A DNA stretch of 64,000 nucleotides from contig JADKBS010000017.1 in NCBI GenBank assembly GCA_016714985.1, forward strand, positions 1-64,000, in the 5' to 3' direction. Source of the DNA: Saprospiraceae bacterium. GTDB taxonomy: Bacteria > Bacteroidota > Bacteroidia > Chitinophagales > Saprospiraceae. A program made the translations under genes and the position numbers. Positions 1-9,235 of this stretch are shown here, one piece after another (positions within the stretch are counted from its first letter, which is position 1; each line of letters opens with the position of its first letter). The notes beneath the pieces were generated by a model, which was given only the letters and a program-made list of their open reading frames with translations, had not been told where the DNA came from and ran no database searches.

Positions 1-273
1 GGCTTGCCTATGTTCTTCTGAGCAAAGCAACGGTAAATTCATGCCCAGAACATAGTCGTCAAGTTCCTCTTCTACCGTTCCGAGTTTTGAAATAAAATCA
101 GTCTTAGTTTTGGCCGACATGCTGCCCTATAATTTGCAGCACAGGATTAGACTTACTGCGCACAATTTGGTTTCTATCGTCCTGCAACCGGGCGTATCCG
201 GTAAAGATTCACCAAATTTCACAATGGAGACAGCAAATCGTTTTAACCTTTCTTGGAGTTCCTTATCCGTCAC
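1..273 (-). pseudogene. Decayed four-helix-bundle (S23-like) protein, runs off window start
   Basis: Read on the minus strand from a GTG at 273, the first ~34 codons resemble the N-terminus of the small four-helix-bundle family (pattern KELxERLKRFAxxIVKF, LPDTPGCRTI). After an in-frame TAG near 133 the same frame resumes with AKTKTDFISKLGTVEEELDD, the conserved helix of that family. The piece between (expected QLxRSxTSVxANYRxAC) is recognisable only in another frame, so two compensating indels are likely. The family is usually ~120 residues and its function is unknown; members often sit beside rRNA or phage defence genes. The gene continues beyond base 1. Family assignment is by recognition of the motif pattern. 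Confidence 0.5.
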
Positions 274-336
274 TAGTGTTTATTTGAGTCATTAATTTGC
301 CACAACAAACCCCATCAATCGCCAATTTAGCAGCCC

Positions 337-381
337 GCAATCCGCAATACGTTAATCCGCACATACGTTAATCCGCAATCG
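337..381. repeat. Short direct repeats, AATCCGC words
   Basis: Three or four copies of AATCCGCA separated by ATACGTT lie between the two decayed genes. Architecture resembles the other short-word arrays in the window, but here only direct copies are visible. Confidence 0.5.
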
Positions 382-399
382 TTTATTCCCCAAATCAAA

Positions 400-1728
400 T
401 CATATTCTCACCAACTCCAAGTACTTATTGACCGTGTTCATGGACAAATCCTCGGGGCGGGTGAGGATGGTCTGGATGCCGTGCTGCCGCAATACATGGG
501 CAATGGCTGATTTCTCGGCGAGGTAGTTCTGCGCCATTGTTTGGGTATAAATTCCTTCCACGGTCTTTGCCTCTTCCTTCACAAAGTCCTGAATCTCCGT
601 GTTTTCAAAGAAGATGACCACCAATAGGTGAAAATTGTTGATGCGCCGAAGGTGGGGCAGCACCCGCTCCAGGGCGTACATGCTCTCGAAATTGGTGTAG
701 AGCAGGATGAGGCTACGGCCATTGATGAGCTTGCGGGCGATGTGGTAGAGCAGTTCGTAGTTGGCTTCCAGCGGGCGCTCTTTTTCGTTGTAAAGGGCAT
801 GGAGAATTTTGTTCAACTGGTTCGCCTTGCGGTCGGCCTTGATGGTGGAGCCGATTTTATCGGAAAAGGTGATGAGGCCCGCCTTGTCATTTTTTTCAGG
901 GCGATGTTGGAAATGGCGAGGCTCGTGTTGATGGCATAATCGAGGAGGCTGAGGCCGTTGAAGGGCATCTTCATGGAGCGGCTCTCTTGTCAATCAGGCA
1001 ATAGACCTGCTGGGAGCGCCTCATCCTCGTCACTAGTTCTACTCATGAGATTGCCCTGGCGGCTGGGTGGCTTTCCAGTTGATGCTGCGGTAATCGTCGC
1101 CAAGCACGTAGTTTTTTATCTGGTCGGAACTCGAGCTGTGGCCCGATTCGCCCGGATTTTTACGAAGCCCACCCGGAAAGCCGTCACCCGGTTGAAGGCC
1201 AACGGTTCATAGTGCTTCATTTTGCAAGACGGAGGGAAAACTTAAGACTTCCATAGGCTGGGCCGACTGGAAGCGGGCGCTGCACCAGCCCCTAGTTTTG
1301 TTCCGCAAAAATGCCGGCCACGCCAAACCGTACTCCCCACGGGTGAGCGGCCTTAGCTCACAGGCCCAAAACGAGCGCTGCTCCCCTGCAATTCAAAGCC
1401 AGCGCCCGCTCGAAATCCCTGACCTTGAACTGCACCGGCAACCCGTCCACCACTCGTCAGCCTGAGCGGGTGCGGCGATTGGTTTTGAGGTTCAGCACCA
1501 CTTTGTTCTCATCACTCAAAGAGAGCAGGGCGGGCAGGTTCGCTCCGCCGTCACGCTTATTTTTTGCCAAAAGGCCAAGGTTAATCCCACCAAGGTCAGG
1601 ATGGCCGCCAGGCAGAAAAAACCAATGGCCACGGGGGTAAATACTAAGACGGCATAGCCCAGCACAAACAGCACCGTGGACGAGCCGAAAAGGTAAAAAA
1701 AGCGGTTGGAGAGGTATAGGTTGCGCAT
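400..1728 (-). pseudogene. DUF58 family protein, broken by many indels
   Basis: From an ATG at 1728 the minus strand encodes a typical DUF58 start (MRNLYLSNRFFYLFG, two membrane segments up to about residue 55). Fragments then follow in changing frames: LSLSDENKVVLNLKTN, VQFKVRDFERALAL, KHYEPLAF, NYVLGDDYRSINWKAT, SQQVYCLID, RSMKMPFNGLSLLDYAINTS, and an intact 150-residue C-terminal part ending at 400. The total span equals 443 codons, the normal length of the family, so all parts are present but at least six indels and one or more stop codons interrupt it. DUF58 proteins are usually encoded beside MoxR ATPases and have a von-Willebrand-like fold. Indels here go both ways and are dense, unlike the single A losses elsewhere in the window. 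Confidence 0.75.
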
Positions 1729-2114
1729 ATGGTATCGCTTTGAACGGATTTTGAGGCTAAGGTAGGGAATCGTTTTGAGTTGTTGATTTGAAGGAAGTTC
1801 ATTGCTGCGCAACCTTTTCATTTTAGAACAAACAGGCATTTGGTCTGCGCAAGAAAACGCTCGATTTCCACAAGCTACCAAACTATTAGGGTAACGACTG
1901 TATCAACCCCCAATATTCCCTGATGCTGGAAATGGGAAAGATCTTATATTTGTCTTGAAGGATAAATATAAGACAGGCTTCTACTTTATCTTCCTAATCC
2001 ATGAATCTTCTGAAAGCATCCTTTTATGAAAAGCGGCAAGAAAGGGATAGTCGCAAAGTTGCCTTTGGTATAGGGTTTGGAAGTCGCCAAGCCCTTTGCA
2101 TTTTTTATCCTACC
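1729..2114. other. Intergenic stretch with one promoter-like site
   Basis: No convincing gene. The clearest signal is TATATTTG at 1945-1952, a match to the Bacteroidota -7 box TAnnTTTG. It is embedded in a 9-bp inverted repeat, CTTATATTT (1943-1951) and AAATATAAG (1964-1972). It would give a leader of about 155 bases for the following secreted protein. Confidence 0.4.
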
Positions 2115-3656
2115 ATGAAAAAAGTTTATACTTTATTGTTCTTCATTGCCGCTCAGGTTCAAATCGCTGCCCAAGCACCGGGCTTTAATTTTAGAACAAC
2201 ATGTGAGTTCACAAACACCAAGCTGTATAAAATCTGCATTGACAATGACACCATAGTAGGCTTGGGAACCAGCGAAGATAGTACTGGGGTAGTAAATGGT
2301 ATTGTAATGATGAAATTTGATTCATTGGGCAATCTGTTGCATGCTAAACATCTTCAAGATTCATTGATTGGCCCTAATCCATTCTATATTAGGTATGGCT
2401 CTTTCATGAAGACCTCAGACAATGGCTACATCTTCAATGTCAACACCTTATCTTCTTATTACCCACTGGTTATCAAAACCGACCATTTTTTCAACCCTGT
2501 GTTTATCAAAAAATATGAAGTTGCGAACTATTATGCCTATTCTTATTGTGGGCTAGAGCCTCTGAGCGATGGATTCCTTTTGCATGGTACACTCACTAGG
2601 TCGGACAATTCCAAGGATGATGGTTTTGTTAGGAAAATTAGCCTTGAAGGAGAACCTGTATGGTTAACTGTAATAGGGAATACTAACTCGGATGAAGTTT
2701 TACATGACTTAGCGGTTAAGAATGACTCGACTTATGTAGTTGGATTTATCGGTGTATCCAATCAATCAGATGTTTATTCTTCCCTAAAAGTTCTAGATGT
2801 GAATGGCGTTGTAGCTCAAGATTGGAATTCCGAACCCGAATCGGAAATTGGGTATCTTCAGAAAATAATCAAAGCTGATGACACAGGCTACCTAACCTAT
2901 GGCCTATATGTCACTGAATTGTTGCCACCAAATAACTCTGTAAAAATCGTAAAATCTACTTTTGCCAAATTAGATTTGGATTTTAATATAAAGCATTTAA
3001 AGCGTTACGGTAGGGAGGTTTGGATTGGTAGCGAAATAATGTTCTACGATTTTGAAGAAACGATAGACGGCAACTACATAGCCGCTGGCAGAACATCCAT
3101 GGCCCTGCCAGACAACGGTCCTTCCTTCGCAAGGGGCTGGCTCATGAAGTTTTCTCATGAGGGAGATAGCATTTGGAGTAGGCAAGACACATCTGATGTC
3201 ATGCCAATTAGTTACAACAACCGTCAAAGGCTTGGCGGCGTCGGCGTCCTCTCCTCCGGAAGCATCGTAGCAGGCGGCTACGTCACAAGGGCGGAGGACA
3301 ACAGCAGCTACATCTGGCTCATCAAGACCACGAACGACGGCTGCATAGACACGCTGTACTGCGGGCTGGTGAGTGGCACAGAGGAAGTGCCTCATGTGGC
3401 AGATGTGCAGCAGGTCATTGTCTATCCGAATCCCGCCAGCGAGGTCGTCCATATCCAAGTCCCGGACATTAGTGGTAAAGCGTCCATGGAAATAAACGTT
3501 TTCGACTTGTCGGGGCAGCAGCGGAAGGTTATTTTTGCTGATACAGAAGGGGATTTGACCTTGCCTGTATCCGATTTGCCATCAGGCATTTATTTCATCT
3601 CGATAAAACTACCTGACGGGAGGGTTCAATATGGGAAGGTTTGTGTGGCGCATTGA
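2115..3656 (+). CDS. Secreted T9SS cargo protein, type A sorting domain
   Basis: A 513-residue protein. The start at 2115 is chosen because it gives a clean signal peptide (MKKVYTLLFFIAAQVQIAAQ); an upstream in-frame ATG at 2001 would put 38 charged residues in front of it. Residues ~25-420 form repeated segments of the MMKFDSLGN / GWLMKFSHEGDSIW type, as in delta-60-like beta-propeller proteins of Bacteroidota. The last ~80 residues carry the T9SS type A sorting domain (VIVYPNPASEVVHIQV, FDLSGQQRKV, LPSGIYFISI). Inference: exported through Sec, then secreted or anchored by T9SS. The substrate or partner cannot be told from sequence. Confidence 0.85.
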   Translation: MKKVYTLLFFIAAQVQIAAQAPGFNFRTTCEFTNTKLYKICIDNDTIVGLGTSEDSTGVVNGIVMMKFDSLGNLLHAKHLQDSLIGPNPFYIRYGSFMKTSDNGYIFNVNTLSSYYPLVIKTDHFFNPVFIKKYEVANYYAYSYCGLEPLSDGFLLHGTLTRSDNSKDDGFVRKISLEGEPVWLTVIGNTNSDEVLHDLAVKNDSTYVVGFIGVSNQSDVYSSLKVLDVNGVVAQDWNSEPESEIGYLQKIIKADDTGYLTYGLYVTELLPPNNSVKIVKSTFAKLDLDFNIKHLKRYGREVWIGSEIMFYDFEETIDGNYIAAGRTSMALPDNGPSFARGWLMKFSHEGDSIWSRQDTSDVMPISYNNRQRLGGVGVLSSGSIVAGGYVTRAEDNSSYIWLIKTTNDGCIDTLYCGLVSGTEEVPHVADVQQVIVYPNPASEVVHIQVPDISGKASMEINVFDLSGQQRKVIFADTEGDLTLPVSDLPSGIYFISIKLPDGRVQYGKVCVAH

Positions 3657-3676
3657 ACTGCAAGGATAAAACCCCG

Positions 3677-5148
3677 TCACTGCCGCAGCACCCTTTTGTA
3701 AACCGTCCTGTTTTCGGTGGTAATGGCAAATGTGTACATCCCTGCTGGCAAAAAGACAACTTCTATCAAGGCGATATGCGTTTCAGGAAAAACCACCCGC
3801 TGCCAGTGCCTGCCCTGCTGGTCATAAATGGAGATTTCACGGATGGCCTCCCGCTCGATGGCCACGCTGAGCTCATGCCCTTTGACGGGGTTGGGATAGA
3901 CCTTTACCTCCGCTACATTTTCAAACTCAACATGAAGCACCTCGAAATAGGTTTCTTGCCCATCGAAGGCCATCTCTTTTAGGCGGTAATAGTTGCTGCC
4001 CATTGCTGGGAACGGGTCGGTGGCATGGTAAATCAACGGTTCATAACTGGTACCCGTACCATTCTGTCGGGAGATGGTCGTCCATTGCTGGCCATCGGTG
4101 CTTTTTGAAGCACATAAAAACTGGTGTTCACTTCCTGCGCCACCTCCCAATAGAGCCGCACGACTTCCTTCTCCACCCTCGCATAAAAGCTGGAAAGTTC
4201 GATGGGAAGTACCACATCGCAAACGGTGGAACCGGGGCCGCTCGTCGTGGTGCCGGAGGGGCATTGGTCGCAGATGGATTGGCCGGGATTGGCAGCAGTG
4301 AAGCCCACGGCGCACTCGATGCAGGCAGTTTCACCGGCCTGGTCTTGGTAGTGCCCAGGGGTGCAATTGTCGCAAGAAGCTGCTCCCGAGGCAGGTTGCA
4401 CGGTGCCGGGCAGGCAGTTGAAACAAGTCGGCATGCCGTACTGGTCTTGGTAGCTGCCGGGGAGGCAGTTGTCGCAGAAAGTGGCACCGGGGTTGGCCTG
4501 AAAAGAACCGGGCGGACAGTCGAGGCAACCAGTCTGGGCAGGCAATGGTTGGTAGCCACCGGGCAGGCAGTCTTCGCAAGAGATGGCCCCAGGATCAAGG
4601 GAATAGGAGCCGGGGGCGCAGTCAATACAGTTGGTTGAACCAGTGGAAGGCTGGTAGGTGCCCGCCGAGCAACTAATACAACTGGAAGCGCCAGACGAGG
4701 GTTGGTAAGACCCTGTTTCGCAATTATCGCAGGCGCTTTGGCCAGCGTTGGCAGCGTAGGTGCCGGGCGAACAGTCGTCGCAGATGGATTGTCCTGTGTT
4801 GGCAGCATAAGTGCCGGGGTCGCAGTCGTCGCAAGAAAAAGAACCTGTGTCGGTTTGGTACTGGCCCATCGGGCAATCATTACAAACAGTAGCACCAGTG
4901 CTGGCTTGGAACTGCCCTGGCGGGCAATCGTCGCACCACGTTGTGCCGGGGTTGGCCTGGTATTGCCCTGCCTGGCAATCCACGCAATTATAGCCCAAGC
5001 CGTTGCCGAAATCGGGGTCATAGGTGCCGGCTGGGCATTGAACGCAGAATACCCCATCCCAGTATTCGCCGGGCAGGCATGGCTGCGCAATGGCGGACAA
5101 GGTGGATAAAAAGACAATGGCTAAAACAAGTGTCAATTTTGGATGCAT
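3677..5148 (-). CDS. Cys-rich GCC2/GCC3-repeat T9SS protein, one frameshift
   Basis: The start at 5148 gives a signal peptide (MHPKLTLVLAIVFLSTLSAIAQ). About 17 tandem repeats of 16-18 residues follow, each of the form CxxCxPGxYQxxxGxxxC, like the GCC2/GCC3 (ephrin-receptor-like) repeat. Then comes a linker VLPIELSSFYARV, typical before T9SS tails, and a type A sorting domain (VKVYPNPVKGHELSV, FLPAGMYTFAI). The frame breaks at 4102-4106: the coding strand has AAAAA where AAAAAA restores FYVLQKSTDGQQW. With one base added the protein is 490 residues. Disulfide-rich repeats suggest an extracellular stalk or adhesin (inference). Whether the frameshift is real or a sequencing error is open. Confidence 0.8.
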
Positions 5149-5402
5149 GGCAGTTTTGATTTGATGAAAGGGATTTCTTTTTGTACGAAAACCACTGCAT
5201 ATTCCGCAATGCGGAAACACCAAACCGAGCTTTGTTCTGAATGCTATGATTTTAGTAAATGAATGGCGGTATTGGCAATGCGAAGCAAAATGGGAACCTT
5301 GTCTTTGGAAGGTATTTTATAAAAACCGCCAATCTGACTTGAGTAACCAAAACATATTCTACGACAGCCTGTTTTTTGCTATAAAAACAAAATAATGTTT
5401 TT

Positions 5403-6701
5403 ATGAAAATTGGAATTCCAGAAACAGGTCAAAAACGGGTGGTGGTCGTTGGGGGTGGGTTTGGGGGCCTCGTGCTTGTTAACAAGCTGCGCAAGTCGGG
5501 TTATCAGGTCGTGTTGATTGACAAAAACAACTACCACCAGTTCCAGCCACTTTTTTACCAAGTGGCCACGGCAGGTTTGGAGCCTAGTTCCATCGTTTAT
5601 CCGCTCCGAAAAATGTTCCAGCGGAACAAGGATGTGTTCATTCGGGTGACCGAAGTGACGGCTGTCCACCCTGCCGAGAATCGCATCAGTACCCCCCTCG
5701 GCGACCTCCGGTACGATTACCTCGTGCTGGCCACGGGCGTTGACACGAACTATTTTGGCAATGCTCAATTAGCCGCCAACGTCATCCCCATGAAGTCGGT
5801 GTCAGAGGCGCTTTACCTGCGCAATATCCTCTTCGCCGATTTTGAATCCGCCGTGACCGCCGAGGGCAACGAGCAGCAGCGCCTGCTCGACATCGTGGTG
5901 GTTGGTGGCGGCCCTACTGGCGTGGAAGTGGCCGGGGCTTTGGCCGAAATGCGCAAGCACGTCCTACCAAAGGATTACCCCGAAATAGACAGCTCACAGA
6001 TTGACATCCACCTCATACAAGGCGCCAATCGCCTGCTCGATGGCATGACGGAAAAAGCCTCGGCTGCCGCCCTGCATTTCCTGCAAGAATTGGGCGTTCA
6101 AGTACGGCTGGGTACGTTCGTAAAGGATTTTGACGGCCAAACCCTCACCATGAGCGATGGCAGCCAACTCACTGCCAAAAAGGTAATCTGGGCAGCGGGC
6201 ATCAGCGGCCAGCTTATGCATGGGATTCCTGCGGAAGCTTATGGCCCCGGCAAACGCCTGAAAGTCAATCGTTTCAACCAATTGGAAGGGTTTGAAAACA
6301 TCTATGCCATTGGCGATAGCGCCTTGCTGGTGGACGATGCCTTCCCAAAGGGTCACCCACAAGTGGCGCAAGTGGCCATGCAAATGGGTGCCAACCTTGC
6401 CGAAAACCTTCAACGTGCCTTGGGGCAACTAGCTCCAAAGCCCTTCAATTACAAGGACTTAGGTTCGATGGCCACCATAGGGCGGAACAGGGCTGTGGTG
6501 GATTTACCCTTCTGGAAGTTCAACGGCGTTTTCGCATGGTACACTTGGCTCTTGGTCCACCTGCTCCAATTGATTGGTTTCAAAAACAAGCTTTTCGTCT
6601 TTTTCAACTGGGTATGGAGCTATCTGACCTATGACCAGTCATTGAGGTTGGTAATTAAGCCGAGGAAGGCAGGGGCATTACACACTTCTTTTCAAAACTG
6701 A
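5403..6701 (+). CDS. ndh: Type II NADH dehydrogenase (FAD-dependent)
   Basis: A 432-residue protein that oxidises NADH and passes electrons to quinone at the inner face of the membrane without pumping protons. The FAD-binding motif VVVVGGGFGGLVLVNKL opens the protein, followed by the family signature YHQFQPLFYQVATAGLEPS. The second dinucleotide motif DIVVVGGGPTGVEVAGAL (residues ~163-180) binds NADH. An FAD-contacting segment YAIGDSALL lies near residue 300. The aromatic C-terminal part (FAWYTWLLVHLLQLIGFKN) is the expected membrane-anchoring helix pair. Length matches the family. It diverges from the Cys-rich gene across a 254-base gap that must hold both promoters. Confidence 0.9.
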   Translation: MKIGIPETGQKRVVVVGGGFGGLVLVNKLRKSGYQVVLIDKNNYHQFQPLFYQVATAGLEPSSIVYPLRKMFQRNKDVFIRVTEVTAVHPAENRISTPLGDLRYDYLVLATGVDTNYFGNAQLAANVIPMKSVSEALYLRNILFADFESAVTAEGNEQQRLLDIVVVGGGPTGVEVAGALAEMRKHVLPKDYPEIDSSQIDIHLIQGANRLLDGMTEKASAAALHFLQELGVQVRLGTFVKDFDGQTLTMSDGSQLTAKKVIWAAGISGQLMHGIPAEAYGPGKRLKVNRFNQLEGFENIYAIGDSALLVDDAFPKGHPQVAQVAMQMGANLAENLQRALGQLAPKPFNYKDLGSMATIGRNRAVVDLPFWKFNGVFAWYTWLLVHLLQLIGFKNKLFVFFNWVWSYLTYDQSLRLVIKPRKAGALHTSFQN

Positions 6702-6958
6702 AGACCATCAGCACTTCCGAGTTGAAGGATGCCTACGGCAATGTTTTCAAAATCGAAACGAAGGAATTGCCGAAGGTAAAACTCGTTGGAAGGCACATGA
6801 AAAACGTCCCATTGAGCTTTGCGGCGAGGTCATTGGACTTTCCGATGAAGGTGTTTGGGAATGGGTTGCTGCAGCGGTTCAATATGATATTGGACTACAA
6901 GAATGGCCTGGCGTATAGGAAGTCGAACGGGAATTGGGGAGCCGTATTTTCAAGTTAA
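6702..6958 (+). pseudogene. C-terminal fragment of an aspartyl-protease-like protein
   Basis: This frame has no good start: a TTG at 6722 is the only candidate, and the frame runs open into the end of ndh. The text KVFGNGLLQRFNMILDYKNG matches the last conserved block of bacterial retropepsin-like aspartyl proteases (GNDILKRFNVxFDYKNxxxYLKPN). The catalytic DTGA regions are absent. I read it as the remnant of a lost gene. Confidence 0.45.
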
Positions 6959-7066
6959 CGAAGTCCTTTGATTTTACGAATTTTGCAAAGCCTCCGTGCG
7001 ACCCTGTAAGTTTTTTTGAGAATGACAAAGCGACAGACTCCGCTTTAAACAGGACAAGTTTCAAAG

Positions 7067-8395
7067 TTGAAATTGAACGACAACAACGACATACAAGACA
7101 TCCGTGCCACCATTTGCATCGTGGGCGCTGGCCCTGCCGGTACTTATACCGCGCTGAGCTTGGCCAAGCAGGGCGTCCCCTCCCTGCTCATTGACAAAGC
7201 CGTGTTCCCTCGGGACAAAGCCTGCGGCGAGTCGCTCACCTCAGGCGTGATGCGTTGCCTGCAGCGAATTGACCCCACCCTGCTCCAAGACCCTGCTTTT
7301 ACCAAAGCGAGGCAAGTGGTGAACGGGGTCAGGCTGTACGCCTACAATGGCAAAAACTTCTTCTTGCCCTATCGTTCGGAGGCCAATATTGCGCTCGGCA
7401 TTGATTCCAGCATCGGCATCCGTCGGTTGGATTTGGACAATATTCTTTTGGATGTGGCAAAAAAACAGCCGCTCATCCAAGTGCTGGAAGGCGTCCACAT
7501 CCAGTCAGTGGAGCGGGTTGGCGATGGACTGAAACTCAGCAGCAAGGACGGAGGCCACCAGATCATGACCGACCTTGTGGTGGTGGCAAACGGCTACAAT
7601 TCCCGTCTCGTCAAGCAACTCACCCAATGGGACTGGGCGGATGAAACGGATGCCTGCGGCCTGACGGCCTTTTACCGGGACGTGGAGGGCCTGTCCGACA
7701 GCGAAATGGCTGAATGCTTTTTGATGGATGAACTGAAAACAGGTGCGATGTACGTCATGCCCGTCGGCAAGGGCGTTGTGAATGTGAACATCGCCATCCG
7801 AAACGATATAAGGAAACGCTACGACATCAACCTACGGGAGACACTGGCCGAGGTATTGGGCACCCATCCTGTGTTGAAAAAGCGCTTTGCAAATGCAAAA
7901 CCCCTCGGCAAGCCGATGGGCAGCGGCTACCACCTTGGCACCCGGAAACGGCCCGTCAGTGGCGATAATTACCTGCTGGTAGGCGATGCGGGCGGCTTCA
8001 ACGACGCCCTGACCGCCAACGGCATCGCCCATGCGATGGAGAGCGCCGATATTGCCGTGCGGCATATCCTGAAAAATTGGGAGGCACGGCAGTTCACGGC
8101 AGAGGCATTGAGGCAATTCGACAAAGAGGTTTACAGGAAATTCCGACAAAAAAGGCAGTTGGGCTTCCTATCCACGCCCATGATGACCCACCCGAAGCTG
8201 TTCAGGTGGTTTGCCAACGTCAGCTTTGGGTTCAGCGGCGGGAGCGAGACCCTCGGCAAGCTGATGTACGCCAAGAACGTCTGGCGGGTGCTGGCGTCGC
8301 CGTCGTTTCACTTTAGCTTGCTGAAAATGGTAGGGGAAAAGGTGGTGATTGGCTTCAAGACCAAATTTGGTAAAGTGGCAGATGCGGGAGCATGA
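7067..8395 (+). CDS. Geranylgeranyl-reductase-family FAD oxidoreductase
   Basis: A 442-residue flavoprotein. The N-terminal GAGPAGTYTALSLAKQGVPS is the FAD-binding fold, followed by the family motif PRDKACGESLTSGVMRCL. A second FAD motif, GDAGGFNDALTANGIAHAME, lies near residue 300. Members reduce isoprenoid chains or oxidise aromatic and polyketide substrates, and the substrate here cannot be named. Translation appears to start at TTG 7067, since no ATG precedes the FAD motif. A different upstream start is not available because the region before it is non-coding. It follows the protease remnant by 108 bases and is probably its own unit. Confidence 0.8.
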   Translation: MKLNDNNDIQDIRATICIVGAGPAGTYTALSLAKQGVPSLLIDKAVFPRDKACGESLTSGVMRCLQRIDPTLLQDPAFTKARQVVNGVRLYAYNGKNFFLPYRSEANIALGIDSSIGIRRLDLDNILLDVAKKQPLIQVLEGVHIQSVERVGDGLKLSSKDGGHQIMTDLVVVANGYNSRLVKQLTQWDWADETDACGLTAFYRDVEGLSDSEMAECFLMDELKTGAMYVMPVGKGVVNVNIAIRNDIRKRYDINLRETLAEVLGTHPVLKKRFANAKPLGKPMGSGYHLGTRKRPVSGDNYLLVGDAGGFNDALTANGIAHAMESADIAVRHILKNWEARQFTAEALRQFDKEVYRKFRQKRQLGFLSTPMMTHPKLFRWFANVSFGFSGGSETLGKLMYAKNVWRVLASPSFHFSLLKMVGEKVVIGFKTKFGKVADAGA

Positions 8396-8447
8396 CTGAG
8401 GAGCATGCTCAGCAGCAGTAGCCTGGCCTACAACATTCCGTTTTTCC

Positions 8448-8455
8448 TACCTTTG
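8448..8455 (+). promoter_or_regulatory. Putative -7 promoter box TACCTTTG
   Basis: An exact match to TAnnTTTG placed before the NlpE-like lipoprotein gene. The transcript would start near 8462 and carry the double hairpin element at 8496-8628 in its leader. Confidence 0.45.
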
Positions 8456-8495
8456 CCGCCCAAAGGAAACCTCAATTCTTTCCAAGTAAAAATTC

Positions 8496-8628
8496 ATAAC
8501 TACTTAGCAAGGGGTGTTTTTTTGGGAAAATTTTCAATTTTCCCAAAAAAACACCCAAAAATGTGGGAGGAGAGAGAAAAAATTTCATTTTTTCTCTCCT
8601 CCCACACCCTCCTTAGTAGTTATAAAAA
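8496..8628 (+). repeat. Structured leader element, copy 1 (double hairpin)
   Basis: Outer arms AACTACTTAGCAAGG and CCTCCTTAGTAGTT pair around two inner hairpins. The first is GTGTTTTTTTGGGAAAA with its complement. The second is GGGAGGAGAGAGAAAAAAT with its complement. The element ends 9 bases before the lipoprotein start codon. Copies 2 and 3 lie at 34134-34232 and 17334-17424. Confidence 0.7.
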
Positions 8629-8637
8629 TTCAATTCA

Positions 8638-9156
8638 ATGAAAAAATCATTTTACCATTTTCTGCTCGCTGGCCTTGCGCTGATTGTCCTTGCTGCCTGC
8701 GGCAACAAGCCAAAGGAAGCCGCCGCCAACGAAGCCCCAGCTGAAACTCCTGCCGCCTCACCTTCAGACCCACGTTTTGATCTGCCGGTCGTAGCAGAGT
8801 TACCTGAAGGCACTGGTGCCACCGCCCCTCCTACCACCCCCGAACAAGCTAGCTTTGAAGAATACGCAGCCTTTTACGAAGGTGTTTTGCCCTGCAAGGA
8901 CTGTGACGGCATCAAGGTGACCCTGCTGCTGAACGCCGACAAATACAGGAGCTACAACCTGAAGGAAGAGCATCTCGGAAAAAGCAATGCGCCAATTATG
9001 GAAAAAACAGGCACCTGGAGCGTCAAGGACGGCATCATCGGCCTGGCCTACGGCGCAGACATCGTAAAGTACCAAAGCAGTGCTAAAGGGCTGCTCCAAT
9101 TGGACAAGAATGGCAAGCCAATGGATGATAAAAAGCATTTTTTAAAGAAATTGTAA
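8638..9156 (+). CDS. NlpE-like copper-resistance lipoprotein
   Basis: A 172-residue protein with a lipoprotein signal peptide (LLAGLALIVLAAC; the lipid-bearing Cys is at about residue 21). An Ala/Pro/Glu-rich linker extends to about residue 75. The domain that follows (FYEGVLPCKDCDGIKVTLLL, GTWSVKDGII) matches the NlpE N-terminal fold with its CxxC pair. In E. coli NlpE senses surface contact and outer-membrane stress and helps resist copper; a similar envelope role is inferred. The leader carries a large structured element, so post-transcriptional control is possible. Confidence 0.8.
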   Translation: MKKSFYHFLLAGLALIVLAACGNKPKEAAANEAPAETPAASPSDPRFDLPVVAELPEGTGATAPPTTPEQASFEEYAAFYEGVLPCKDCDGIKVTLLLNADKYRSYNLKEEHLGKSNAPIMEKTGTWSVKDGIIGLAYGADIVKYQSSAKGLLQLDKNGKPMDDKKHFLKKL

Positions 9157-9235
9157 GCGGGAATTGAAGCAGGGTTTCGGCTGTTCGGCACATGTATCTA
9201 TTTGCCACCATTGCATTTTGATGCAAACGTCCTTT

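Noticed and set aside
4003..5117. Long plus- and minus-strand frames within the Cys-repeat gene
   Set aside because: They are shadow frames of a repetitive GC-rich coding sequence; the Cys-repeat frame has a signal peptide and a sorting domain.
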